Of a DNA stretch of 64,000 bases, positions 8,846-17,660 are shown in pieces (the first letter of the stretch is position 1; every line of letters begins with the position of its first letter). Origin of the DNA: Leucobacter zeae (GTDB taxonomy: Bacteria; Actinomycetota; Actinomycetes; Actinomycetales; Microbacteriaceae). Made by a program: the position numbers and the translations under genes. Below the pieces are notes generated by a model. The model had not been told where the DNA came from. It saw only the letters and a list, made by a program, of their open reading frames with translations, and searched no databases. The stretch is from assembly GCF_016758175.1 (NCBI RefSeq), contig NZ_QYAB01000001.1:1013162-1077161 (forward strand), read 5' to 3'.

Positions 8846-9727
8846 CTACTTGCTCTTCTTCCGCTGTTTGGTGGGCTTCATTCGAACCTTCGGCGCAGCC
8901 GCCTTCTTGCGCTCGCGCGCCTGTGCTTCCTTCTGCGCGGTCTTCTGCCGTGCCGCCCGTGCCGTATAACTGAACTCGCCGGTCAGAGAGTAGTAGGTCC
9001 TTACAGTCTTGCCCGTGGGAGAAAGAGGAGCTTTGACAGTCTCCTCTCGTGACATCAAGAGCCCGCGGTCCCTGAGCTCACTTACGCCGGTCTGTACTGA
9101 TCTGGCTTTCAGGCCGTACCAGTCGTCCATGCGGTTGTAAGTGAACCAGCACTCATCCTGGTAGCTGGTTTCTTTCGCCACGACGAGCAGCACCGCAAGA
9201 GCAGGCAGGGACAGCTTCGCGAAGTGCTCCTGTGTCCAAAACTCATCGGGCAGAACGAAGTAGGTGTTCCAGCGGTCCTTCCGTCCGCCTGGAGCGGTAT
9301 ACGCCTCCGCACCGTCTTCTCGTCGAGGAACGACGCGAACCAGACGGTCGTCACGCTTCCGCTCTTCTATCAGCCCAAGTTCTTCGAGTCTCTTCCACGA
9401 TCGGGACAGGGTGGAGGGCGACCACGTCACGCCGTCTTTCGAGGTCAGCGCGCGAATCCAGGTAGCAGCCGCTAGCGGCTCATGGTTCTCCTCAAGCCAG
9501 TTCCAGCAGGACACCAGCAGCAGGTACAGCAGCAGCTCCCGGTGGCGACGCCCCGTCACCATCCGCGCGAGTGTGCTCGCGCGAGACTGCCCCTCCTCGG
9601 GAAGCTGCACGAGGATATGCCGGAATTGGGCATACCCACGTCCCGAGAGCTTGGTCATGTACTCCCGGGTCTCGGCAGGTGTTGCCGCATCTGACTTACC
9701 ACCCGATGCGGGCGTTGTGCTGTTCAT
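8846..9727 (-). CDS. Winged-helix DNA-binding protein, replication-initiator-like
   Basis: This 293-residue protein has two winged-helix-like segments. One is at about residues 85-125 (TWSPSTLSRSWKRLEELGLI) and the other at about 190-235, ending in RGLLMSREE. A strongly basic Lys/Arg/Ala tail follows (residues 255-293). Two tandem winged helices with a basic tail resemble iteron-binding initiators, although no initiator family can be named with certainty. Upstream in the divergent region lie four 13-bp direct repeats, the expected binding sites for such a protein. ATG at 9727 is weakly supported (GGAG close by); Met24 with GGGAG upstream is an alternative. Position between relaxase and integrase fits element maintenance or control. 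Confidence 0.6.
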   Translation of the reverse strand: MNSTTPASGGKSDAATPAETREYMTKLSGRGYAQFRHILVQLPEEGQSRASTLARMVTGRRHRELLLYLLLVSCWNWLEENHEPLAAATWIRALTSKDGVTWSPSTLSRSWKRLEELGLIEERKRDDRLVRVVPRREDGAEAYTAPGGRKDRWNTYFVLPDEFWTQEHFAKLSLPALAVLLVVAKETSYQDECWFTYNRMDDWYGLKARSVQTGVSELRDRGLLMSREETVKAPLSPTGKTVRTYYSLTGEFSYTARAARQKTAQKEAQARERKKAAAPKVRMKPTKQRKKSK

Positions 9728-9803
9728 GGCTCCATGAAATCACATCTGGCACCCGCAACCATTTCAGTCAAGATCCGGCCGATTGTCGGTTCGTGCTACG
9801 TTA

Positions 9804-9855
9804 TGCGACACCACCTTGCGACACTCCTCTGCGACATCAAGATGCAACGCCCTGC
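9804..9855. repeat. Four 13-bp direct repeats (iteron-like) upstream of winged-helix gene
   Basis: TGCGACA recurs at 9804, 9817 and 9830 with a degenerate fourth copy (TGCAACG) at 9843, exactly 13 bases apart. The array lies 77 bases ahead of the start of the winged-helix gene. It suits a replication origin or an autoregulatory operator of that protein. The rest of 9728-10188 shows no gene. Confidence 0.65.
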
Positions 9856-10188
9856 AATACCCGTTAGTGGCCGATCGGCAGGCACGGCTCGATCGGCGCA
9901 CAGGGGGAGGGCTGTCGATCAGGACTTCGCTCCGCTTCCTTTTCAGGTCTACTTTCGGCGTGTTGAGCCAACAGACCGACCGCTCGGTCCCGGTGTCACT
10001 ACTGAGCGCAAGAGCTCGCAACACCTACCGGATCGATGGGGTCAGACGTAGAATCGGGAACAGGCAGGAAGAACCACGCGCCGAACCCGTCGTTATCGGG
10101 CGAAGCAGACCGCTCGCCACCACGCGGGCACTCACCACACAGGGCCAGCCGCACCGATACAGCTCCCGTGTGAAAGTGAGACCCCACC

Positions 10189-10587
10189 ATGACGCTCTTC
10201 CATCGACTCTGGGACGACAGCATCCACACCCGTAGATTCCTGCGCCGCCAGATGCCCACGAACATCCTCCTCGACAAGATCCGCACCCGCCGAGGCCTCA
10301 AATGGGGCATCCCTGCAATGCTCATCCTCGGCGGCGGATACATCTTCGCTGCCGCGATGTGCATCACCCTTATCCGGCACGACTGGCACGAAAGTCTCTA
10401 CCTGCTGTTCGCCCTGCTGCTCTGGAACGGGTTCAAATTCCTCTGGATCGGCCCGATCAGCCTCGCCCTCCTCACCAGGGCGCGCCTCCGCGAACGACGC
10501 GCTTCGGCCTCCGCGCAGCGAGTAGGGACCTCGGGGACGAGCGGGACTTCTCCAGACTTGAAGGATGCATCCTTCACAACTCGATAA
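10189..10587 (+). CDS. Small membrane protein, often labelled sulfate permease in actinobacterial genomes
   Basis: The 132-residue protein starts with a basic cytoplasmic segment ([19 protein letters not shown]). Two membrane helices follow, near residues 42-62 and 70-95, then a basic, Ser/Thr-rich tail. Proteins with this N-terminal pattern are widespread in Microbacteriaceae mobile regions and are often named sulfate permease, but at this size transport of sulfate is not plausible and I do not endorse the name. It precedes the integrase by 56 bases on the same strand. Function unknown. Confidence 0.7.
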   Translation: MTLFHRLWDDSIHTRRFLRRQMPTNILLDKIRTRRGLKWGIPAMLILGGGYIFAAAMCITLIRHDWHESLYLLFALLLWNGFKFLWIGPISLALLTRARLRERRASASAQRVGTSGTSGTSPDLKDASFTTR

Positions 10588-10643
10588 AGTCAGCAAAGCT
10601 ACCTCGCTACGCCACCACGTCCCGAGCGTGGAGGTGGCACCTC

Positions 10644-11825
10644 GTGGCTAGACCTCGCACCCCGATTGGCACCTTCGGCGTCATCGCGACCTCCCGCACC
10701 GCCCAGAAGCGGTACGTCGCCCGCACGAGATACCGCGATTGGGACGGCAGGAGCCGCCACGTCCAAGTCACCGCGGACACCCGCGCTGCAGCCGAACGCG
10801 CCCTGAAGAAGAAGCTCGCCGAGCGAGACCTCTTCCAACCAGGCTTCTCCGGCATGACCGCGGACAGCCCGTTCCCCGCGCTCGTCTCCTACTGGTTGGA
10901 AGACATGGAGCTCGAAGATCGGCTCTCCCGAACCACCCGGCTCCTGTACGAACGGAACATGCAGACTCTCGTCCTCCCGTTCTTCAGGAACGTCACACTC
11001 CGGGAAATCGGTGTCGCTCGCTGTGACTATTTCCTCAAACAGCTCGCGAAGCAGAGCTACAACCGTGCCCGACAAGCGCGCGTCGTCCTTCGACTCGCCC
11101 TCGCTCTCGCGGTCCGCCATGAGATCCTGCCGCGCAATCCGATGGATCACGTCTCGCGCCTCTGCCGCCCGGCGCGAACTCCGGACGTCTACTCTTGGGA
11201 AGAGGTCGCAGCAATCCGGTCCGGTATCAGGTCGTGGGAGCAGCGCGAGATCACGGCAGGCCCGCGCCCCGATGGGCAACTCGGGCAGATTGTGGAGGTG
11301 CTCCTCGGCACCTCGGCACGCATCGGTGAGGTACTCGCGGTCCGTCTCGGGGATCTCGATCTCGACGCGCCGATCCCCGCAGTGCGGATCTGCGGCACGA
11401 TCATCAGCAGAAAGGGGGAGCCCACTCATCGACAGGACCATCCGAAGACGGCCCGTTCGGTGCGTCGAGTCGCCCTTCCGAGCTTCGCGCTCCGTGCAGT
11501 CCGGGCAAGGCTGGAACGGATCCGTTTCACGCACCCTGACGCACTGCTGTTCTCGACTCGCATCGGTACTCCGCATACGACGAACAACGTCCGGAGGCAG
11601 CTCCGTGACGTCATGGAGCGGGCAGGCGTCCCAGACGTTACACCGCATCGGTTCCGCCGCACCGCAGCCACCGCAATCAATGAGATCGGGGGTCTCCAAC
11701 TCGCTTCCGAGTTGCTCGGGCACAGTGACCCCGCGATCACGCGAGAACACTACATCCGCCGCAACGAGACCGTGAACCCAGCGACGGCTGGGTACTTGGA
11801 GCAGGCCTTCGGGCGAGCGAGCTGA
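10644..11825 (+). CDS. int: Tyrosine recombinase / integrase
   Basis: The 393-residue site-specific recombinase has an N-terminal arm-binding segment and a core-binding domain (about residues 60-165). The C-terminal catalytic domain shows Arg226 (SARIGEV), HRFRR with His335 and Arg338, His360 (LLGHSD) and the nucleophile Tyr370 (REHYIRR). All catalytic residues are present, so it should be active. GTG at 10644 was chosen because GGAGGTGG ends 6 bases upstream; longer readings overlap the membrane-protein gene. It probably integrates the element at tRNA-Pro(GGG), whose 3' half lies at 18,522. Cargo genes lie between integrase and that end. Confidence 0.93.
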   Translation: MARPRTPIGTFGVIATSRTAQKRYVARTRYRDWDGRSRHVQVTADTRAAAERALKKKLAERDLFQPGFSGMTADSPFPALVSYWLEDMELEDRLSRTTRLLYERNMQTLVLPFFRNVTLREIGVARCDYFLKQLAKQSYNRARQARVVLRLALALAVRHEILPRNPMDHVSRLCRPARTPDVYSWEEVAAIRSGIRSWEQREITAGPRPDGQLGQIVEVLLGTSARIGEVLAVRLGDLDLDAPIPAVRICGTIISRKGEPTHRQDHPKTARSVRRVALPSFALRAVRARLERIRFTHPDALLFSTRIGTPHTTNNVRRQLRDVMERAGVPDVTPHRFRRTAATAINEIGGLQLASELLGHSDPAITREHYIRRNETVNPATAGYLEQAFGRAS

Positions 11826-11994
11826 GGGATCTGTCACATAGCCGGCGGATTCGATCTTGCGAAAGCAATCGTGAAGGCGTTGAGCGTGGGCTTCCACGTT
11901 GCGGCTCAACGCTCGTGACCTGGCCGTGAGGTGAACACGGTGGCAACAACAGATGTGGGTGCCACGACACGCCGGTCCACCCTCGAATGTCGGA

Positions 11995-12029
11995 CCTCGC
12001 CTGTACTCTCGAAGGAGTCACAGGCGAGG
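11995..12029 (+). promoter_or_regulatory. Strong hairpin just upstream of the HerA-type gene
   Basis: CCTCGCCTGT (11995-12004) pairs perfectly with ACAGGCGAGG (12020-12029), and the loop contains a second ACTC/GAGT stem separated by a bulge. It lies 32 bases before the HerA start and 170 bases after the integrase stop. With no T tract it may be a terminator, an operator dyad or a 5' UTR control stem for the defence-like operon. Confidence 0.5.
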
Positions 12030-12061
12030 CCGCGTGGACGGCGTGAGGCGGAGATTGCAGG

Positions 12062-14101
12062 ATGAGTCTAAGTTCAGTCATTATCGCGTCATCTCGCGCT
12101 GCGACACCGCTCGCATCGCTTATCAACAACGACTGTGCGGCCATTGGTGGCGTTTTTCGACTTGACTACTCCTCAGCTGTCGTGCTTACAGATGACTGGC
12201 GAAAAACTCAGGCAGGCGGTGTCCCACATGGCGCATTTCTGTTGGCGGCCGCCGGGAAGCAGACCGATGGAGGTTTCGCACTCGATGACCAAGAGCTGAT
12301 ACTCCTCAGAGTCCGAGGTACAAGCGCCCTCCCGAACGAAGCAGACCTGGTGCAGACGCGGCTAGCGGTGGTTCGTGACGCCAGTGACTCCGGAAAAGAT
12401 TTCGATGATGTCACCGACGAGCTCACCCGCAACGAGCTCCAGCAGTCTGCCTTCGATTGTGAAGTCATTGGAACGTTCTACACGGAACCGAACGCCGACA
12501 TAGTTGAGTTTGGCTCGGACATCGACAATGTGGTTTCTTCGGCTAGATATCAGGTGTTCCTGCCGTCGGAGAATGTGCTCTCCTGGATCGCTTCCTATCC
12601 TGAGCCTAGAGGCAACAATCTACTCACCCTCGGAGTGGTGCGCTTCTCGTCCACGCGCCGCCGCGCGCGGGCGGCGGGAGTCGACGCGGCACCTGTTCGC
12701 GTCCACATTGACGACTTCGTAGCCCGCAAGACAGCGGTCTTTGGTATGACGCGAACGGGCAAATCGAACACGATCAAGACTCTGGTGACGGCCGTTTATC
12801 AGCACGGTGCTGAAGCGGGTGCGATGGTGGGGCAGCTGATCTTTGACCCGCAGGGTGAATATGCCAATGTCAATGAGCAAGATCAGACTGGCTTGCGGCT
12901 GCTGGGTGATACTGCTGACCACGTGCGAGTGTACAAGGAGCGCCCTGACCCGTCGAAACCTGTCGAGCAGGCGCTCAGAATCAACTTCTTGGACCCAGCC
13001 ACTCTGTCCACAGTTTGGGCGATGGTTCAGCAGGAGATCGCGGAGTCTTCGTCTTCCGGTGCGCAGTACATGGCGGGATTTCGCGGCGTGATCATGGATG
13101 CTCCTGATCCCAGCGACTTCAGTGCTCTGAATCACTTTGAGCGCAACAGGCTCGCCTTCTACGCACTGCTTGAACGAGCAGGGATCTCCGGGGCGCTGTC
13201 GTCGACCCGAGTCACTCTATCCACTGCGCTGATCGCGGACCTGGGATCCACGATCCCTAATCTGACTGCCAACGGCAAGTACGTTTACCTCCAGCACACA
13301 TCTGCCGCGAAGTCGCTTCTGGAATGGCTCCAGCTGCAGAACGCAAGCAACAATTCGAATCTATCGAAATCGTGGGTGGACGACTTCAGCGCAGGTGAAC
13401 TGGCTGACATCATCAAGGCGATGGACGGCCGGGCGGGCGACGCTGCAATCAAACGGCTCAAGCCATTTCACGACCCGGCGGCCGTCGGCGACATTGGTGA
13501 GCTTGTGTGGAATGACATGGTCGCAGGTCGACTAGTCATTATCGATCTATCGCGAGGCAATGGAACCGTCGTTCGAACACTGTCGGAGCGGGTGGTAACT
13601 ACCTTGCTGAATCATGCTCAAGACGACTTCGCGGAGGGAAAAACGTCGACACCGTTCCAGATCGTCGTCGAAGAAGCTCACAATCTCTTTGAGCGCGGCA
13701 GCAAGGACGTTGCGGGCAACCCATGGGTTCGTCTCTCCAAGGAGGCTGCAAAGTACAAGATCGGCTTGCTCTACGCAACGCAAGAGGTCTCTAGCGTTGA
13801 TCAGCGGATCCTGTCGAACACCTCGAACTGGCTCGTGGCGCACCTCAACTCTGACAACGAAACTCGCGAACTTTCCCATTATTATGACTTCAAGACATGG
13901 GCCGACAGTATTCGCAGGGTTGAGGATCAGGGCTTCGTTCGGATGAAGACCTACTCTGGCAAGTACATTGTTCCCGTGCAGGTCGCAAAGTTCGATCATG
14001 AGATGATCAATAGTGCACGTGGAGCTGCTGGTCTTTCTCCTGTAGCCCCAGATCTGGATGGGGGAACGGCTCCTGCGGCTGCCTCGGGTGAGGTTTTGTA
14101 G
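12062..14101 (+). CDS. HerA-type DNA translocase ATPase
   Basis: The 679-residue protein belongs to the FtsK-HerA ATPase superfamily, hexameric motors that pump double-stranded DNA. An N-terminal HAS-barrel-like beta domain covers about residues 20-205. The ATPase core has Walker A GMTRTGKSNT (Lys234), the DPQGEY motif shortly after it, Walker B IVVEEAHNLF (Glu537-538) and the sensor region LYATQEVSSVDQRIL. HerA partners NurA to resect DNA in archaea; bacterial homologues drive several phage-defence complexes. It opens a five-gene block, with a NurA-type nuclease only 2 bases downstream. Codon use is less GC-rich than in the chromosomal part. Alone it could also act in repair. Confidence 0.93.
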   Translation: MSLSSVIIASSRAATPLASLINNDCAAIGGVFRLDYSSAVVLTDDWRKTQAGGVPHGAFLLAAAGKQTDGGFALDDQELILLRVRGTSALPNEADLVQTRLAVVRDASDSGKDFDDVTDELTRNELQQSAFDCEVIGTFYTEPNADIVEFGSDIDNVVSSARYQVFLPSENVLSWIASYPEPRGNNLLTLGVVRFSSTRRRARAAGVDAAPVRVHIDDFVARKTAVFGMTRTGKSNTIKTLVTAVYQHGAEAGAMVGQLIFDPQGEYANVNEQDQTGLRLLGDTADHVRVYKERPDPSKPVEQALRINFLDPATLSTVWAMVQQEIAESSSSGAQYMAGFRGVIMDAPDPSDFSALNHFERNRLAFYALLERAGISGALSSTRVTLSTALIADLGSTIPNLTANGKYVYLQHTSAAKSLLEWLQLQNASNNSNLSKSWVDDFSAGELADIIKAMDGRAGDAAIKRLKPFHDPAAVGDIGELVWNDMVAGRLVIIDLSRGNGTVVRTLSERVVTTLLNHAQDDFAEGKTSTPFQIVVEEAHNLFERGSKDVAGNPWVRLSKEAAKYKIGLLYATQEVSSVDQRILSNTSNWLVAHLNSDNETRELSHYYDFKTWADSIRRVEDQGFVRMKTYSGKYIVPVQVAKFDHEMINSARGAAGLSPVAPDLDGGTAPAAASGEVL

Positions 14102-14103
14102 GG

Positions 14104-15525
14104 ATGCCGTATCCGTCTGAGCGAGCCTCTCGCCTCGGCCACGTTCCTGTGGTGAATAGCCAGGCTGTCCACGATGCCTTCTCGCGATGGAAGGTAGCGC
14201 AGGCTTCCCCTGAAGACGAGAGTTTGGTTACGTCGCTCTGTAGGCCGATCACGGATCTACCCAATGGAGATACCTCAGAAGGGGTCCGATTCGCGATTAC
14301 CGTAGATGGTTCAGATGCTGAAGTTGAAGCGACTCGTGAGCATCCTACGGTCAAGGTTGGGTATGTTCGGGTGGCCGCTTCCTTCGTCGACTTGGAGAAG
14401 CTCCACCATGCAGGTGCGGGTGAGTTCGTCAATCCGCGGGAGCTCCGTGAAGCACATCAGCATGCGGCCTTCGATGGAGCGCTTCCTGGATCAGGATTGA
14501 TTATTCCTGGGCTTTCAGGCGTCGATACATGGAGGCAGGAGCTTGATAGGCTATTGGCCTCGACAACATTCGATGATGACTCGCCGTTAACACTCGCTGA
14601 CATGCTGTTGGCTCTGCATGGAGGGCCAGGAAGCCCGTCGGAAACAGCGCCCCTGCGTCGCTGCCCTAACTGTGGAGCAGGAGAAGACAACCTCCCTGAC
14701 GGGGTACTTTCCGTTCCAAAGCACGGGTGTTCGTGCCCGGTATGCGGGGGTCGCATCTATCTAGGTGATGTGCTTCGTACTCACGAAGAGTACATGCCGG
14801 AAGGATCTAACCAAAGCGCGCTCACCCGGATGATGCTGGTGGCAGAGAGACTCACCTCTCTCGGCTACATGCAGGTCCTTCACTCCGATCAGCATGGACT
14901 CGATGCGCTCGCGCAGACGATCTTTATTACAGACGGACCTCTGGCTCTCTTTGGCGTCGTCGCGCCCCTGAAACGCAGATTCCAGAGCTACCTCTCGGGC
15001 CTTGCAACACACTGCAATGTGAACAATCGCGCCGCCTCACCGTTGGTTGTGGGAGTCGAGAAGAGCGGTAGGTTCGTTGAACATGCGCAACTCGTCTCGC
15101 ATCTAATTCCACCCGGAAGCGTGATGGCATTATCGACTGCATACATCAATCGGATGACAGGACGCGCTCCGCAGCACCAATACGGTACAGACGAGTTCTA
15201 TGGACGCAGATTCATCTATAGGACAACGAGCGGTAACCCGCTTGTCATCACTGTGCCCCCGGCGCCCGGGATAGCGCCCTACGGCGATGTAGCGGGCGAA
15301 GACACCATGAACTACCCAACCTTGAGGCCTATCTGTGAAGTTCTCGACCGGGTTCAAACCCGATTGTATGCGAACGCGGTCATCCCGGTTGCACTCGCGC
15401 ACTCGGCCGCTTCGTTGCCACTCGGAGTTGGGCAGTCAGTGCTTCGGGCTCTCGGACAGCAACTCCTTGGACTGCCATCGCGCAGTCTGGTGACTCAGCG
15501 GGGCCCCTTCCCAGGTACTCACTGA
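14104..15525 (+). CDS. NurA-domain nuclease with zinc-ribbon insert
   Basis: The 473-residue protein carries NurA-type metal-binding motifs: ITVDGSDA with Asp68, TDGPLALFG with Asp277, and VGVEKSGRF, then the NurA-like C-terminal helix region with LAHSAASLPLG. NurA proteins are 5'-3' exo/endonucleases fed by HerA. Unlike the compact archaeal forms, it contains a CPNC/CPVC zinc ribbon (Cys187, 190, 211, 214). Its start is 2 bases after the HerA stop, so the two are probably translationally coupled and made in fixed ratio. Identification rests on motif order and the HerA partner. Confidence 0.85.
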   Translation: MPYPSERASRLGHVPVVNSQAVHDAFSRWKVAQASPEDESLVTSLCRPITDLPNGDTSEGVRFAITVDGSDAEVEATREHPTVKVGYVRVAASFVDLEKLHHAGAGEFVNPRELREAHQHAAFDGALPGSGLIIPGLSGVDTWRQELDRLLASTTFDDDSPLTLADMLLALHGGPGSPSETAPLRRCPNCGAGEDNLPDGVLSVPKHGCSCPVCGGRIYLGDVLRTHEEYMPEGSNQSALTRMMLVAERLTSLGYMQVLHSDQHGLDALAQTIFITDGPLALFGVVAPLKRRFQSYLSGLATHCNVNNRAASPLVVGVEKSGRFVEHAQLVSHLIPPGSVMALSTAYINRMTGRAPQHQYGTDEFYGRRFIYRTTSGNPLVITVPPAPGIAPYGDVAGEDTMNYPTLRPICEVLDRVQTRLYANAVIPVALAHSAASLPLGVGQSVLRALGQQLLGLPSRSLVTQRGPFPGTH

Positions 15526-15557
15526 CCCCGGCGCATGAGAAACTAGGACTGACAAGA

Positions 15558-16703
15558 TTGACGCAACAAGAGAGGTCGTGTGCGTTGCTTCAACCGGCAC
15601 CGTCGGCCCCTCTTGCCGTGTCCCGCCAGCTGGGCGTTGTTCACAACAACGAAGAAGCACCCACTCAGCCTAAGAGATTTCTGTCACCGCTCAGGTACCC
15701 GGGCGCGAAGTCGAAGCTCACACCGATCATCGCCGAGATGGTACAGCGTGCACGGCGTGCCCGACGACTTCGAGGGCCGCTTACGCTCATTGAGCCATTC
15801 GCTGGAGGCGCAGCCACCTCACTGCGACTCCTTACTGACGGCATTGTTGAACATGCCTTCATCGCTGATGGCGACCCAATGGTGGCGTCATTCTGGCGTG
15901 AAGCAGCTATGCGTCCATCTGCTCTGATTCAAGCAATGCGTGCAGAGTACCGGAACTACGTGAGTATCGGTGGTGCTACAGCCGTCGCTCGTTGGGACCA
16001 CTGGCGACAGCTCGACGTGCCCACTGGAAAGTTGGATGAGTCAGCTCAGCACCAGTTGGCGATGAAATGCCTATTCCTAAATCGCACAACGTTTTCAGGC
16101 ATCTTGCATGGTAGTGCGGGACCGATCGGCGGCCGTGCGCAGAAAGAAGGTGGTTACTCAATCTCGTGTCGATTCAATCCTGACGCGCTGGCGGAACGGA
16201 TTCAATGGATTGGCCACCTGTACGCAACTGGAAAGCTCCTCGAACCAAAGTGTCAGGACTGGCGTCAGTCGCTCATCGACTTTGCGTCGGCTGGGTCAGT
16301 TCGTGATGGAGTCATTGCGTATCTTGATCCGCCATACGTTGCGAAGTCGACCAAGCTCTATCGCAAATCGTTTAAGGCCGAAGCGCTGGATCGCTGGGGA
16401 GACATGACTGAGCACCTGAATCTCGCGGCATACCTGAGGCAGTCCACACCATTCCGCTGGATTCTTTCCTACGACTACAACCCAGAGCTCACGACCGACG
16501 TGATGCTCTATCGATCAGGGACCGTCACACCCACGGAGGCTACGGCCGCGCTCGGGGCAGGTAGGTATCGCATGGTCAAGGGGTTGATCGAACTCCAGCA
16601 CACCGCTTCCGTCAGCAACCGGCGGCGTCCAGTACAGGAATTGGTCATCTCAACTTTATCGGAGTCTGATACAGCCGGACTCATTACCCCACTTCCGCAG
16701 TAG
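15558..16703 (+). CDS. Dam-type DNA N6-adenine methyltransferase
   Basis: The 381-residue class alpha (D12) adenine methylase transfers methyl from S-adenosylmethionine to adenine N6. Motif X/N-terminal lobe is SPLRYPGAKSKL, motif I is IEPFAGGA (Glu79) and catalytic motif IV is DPPY (Asp257-Tyr260); the stretch between holds the target-recognition part. The start is TTG at 15,558 with a poor ribosome site, so expression may be low; GTG at 15,618 is an alternative. It lies 32 bases after the nuclease. In this setting it probably protects host DNA from the HerA/NurA pair, like a modification subunit. The recognition sequence cannot be read from the protein. Confidence 0.9.
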   Translation: MTQQERSCALLQPAPSAPLAVSRQLGVVHNNEEAPTQPKRFLSPLRYPGAKSKLTPIIAEMVQRARRARRLRGPLTLIEPFAGGAATSLRLLTDGIVEHAFIADGDPMVASFWREAAMRPSALIQAMRAEYRNYVSIGGATAVARWDHWRQLDVPTGKLDESAQHQLAMKCLFLNRTTFSGILHGSAGPIGGRAQKEGGYSISCRFNPDALAERIQWIGHLYATGKLLEPKCQDWRQSLIDFASAGSVRDGVIAYLDPPYVAKSTKLYRKSFKAEALDRWGDMTEHLNLAAYLRQSTPFRWILSYDYNPELTTDVMLYRSGTVTPTEATAALGAGRYRMVKGLIELQHTASVSNRRRPVQELVISTLSESDTAGLITPLPQ

Positions 16704-16751
16704 TGAAAACCTGCTTACATGGGCTCTAAGTGCTAGATAGATTGGAAACGT

Positions 16752-17621
16752 ATGGCTGGAAAACGTACTCGAACCAGAAGTATCGCGGCATACTCAATCC
16801 ACGGACGGGATGCTTCGGGCCTGATTGATTATGCGCAGTTTGTCGCGACGATCGCCAACTTCGCTTCGGCTCGCAAGAGTCGCAAGCGTGTACTGGGTCA
16901 GGTTGTGGCTGTTACGGAGTCAAGCCGCATCAGTGAAGACGTCATGGCTCTGAGATTCATCTCTGGAAACGAGGACGACGTCCCAGTCTTCTACAATGAG
17001 CAAACCGGCACCGAGGAATCGATAGAACGAGAAGAAGGTGTCTTCGCGGTTGCCGTATGGGCGATCTTCAACACGAGATCACGCCTGGTCGCGATCGAAC
17101 GAAAGCGCCCAGGGGTTTCAACGGCGCTCATTGAGCGGTATCTTCAAGCTCTAGGGCGCGACGCCGGATATGAGGGGCTGAGCATTGATCTCAACCAGGT
17201 CACATCCGACGAGTTCGACAAGGCCGTCAGCGAACTTGAAACCGTCAAGAAGGTGACAGTGGCGGTCAACCAGCCGAACCTGGACTGGTCGGACGATAGT
17301 AATGAGATCCATCGATATGCGGAAGAATCCAGTGCTGCAAGTGCCCGTGTCGAACTTATTGCGCCGCGAGGAGAAGGTCTCTCGAGGAGCAAGGGAATTG
17401 TACATGACATCTTGGGTCTCGCCCGCAAGAAGATCTCCTCGCTGAAGAACGTAATTGTCGTAGGTCAGGCCTATGGTGAAGCAGGAAACAAGACCATCAA
17501 CCTCGACCGATACGTGAGGAAGCGGCAGGTTGAGATTGATCGAGGTGCGTCTGCATTTGATGAGCTAGATGCCATCAAGGACGCCTCTATCGAAATGATC
17601 GCCGAGGACGAGACCGCATAG
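16752..17621 (+). CDS. Uncharacterised protein of the HerA/NurA/methylase operon
   Basis: I do not recognise this 289-residue soluble protein. It begins with a basic stretch and YSIHGRDASGL. An alternating beta region (residues about 40-125) includes FAVAVWAIFNTRSRLVAIER, and mixed alpha/beta with many acidic residues follows to the acidic end. No signal peptide, membrane helix or obvious nuclease or kinase motif is visible. ATG at 16,752 lies 48 bases after the methylase stop; the next gene is 39 bases downstream. Its placement suggests a dedicated regulator, sensor or effector of the putative defence operon. Confidence 0.75.
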   Translation: MAGKRTRTRSIAAYSIHGRDASGLIDYAQFVATIANFASARKSRKRVLGQVVAVTESSRISEDVMALRFISGNEDDVPVFYNEQTGTEESIEREEGVFAVAVWAIFNTRSRLVAIERKRPGVSTALIERYLQALGRDAGYEGLSIDLNQVTSDEFDKAVSELETVKKVTVAVNQPNLDWSDDSNEIHRYAEESSAASARVELIAPRGEGLSRSKGIVHDILGLARKKISSLKNVIVVGQAYGEAGNKTINLDRYVRKRQVEIDRGASAFDELDAIKDASIEMIAEDETA

Positions 17622-17660
17622 CTCTTTTCCAACGCCCGCCGCATAACCAGGAGGTGTGAA

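Noticed and set aside
9804-9855. CRISPR array
   Set aside because: Repeats are 7-13 bp in immediate tandem without spacers, so they are iteron-like.
10302-10643. Long N-terminal extension of the integrase
   Set aside because: It overlaps the upstream membrane gene in another frame, and a strong ribosome site marks GTG at 10,644.
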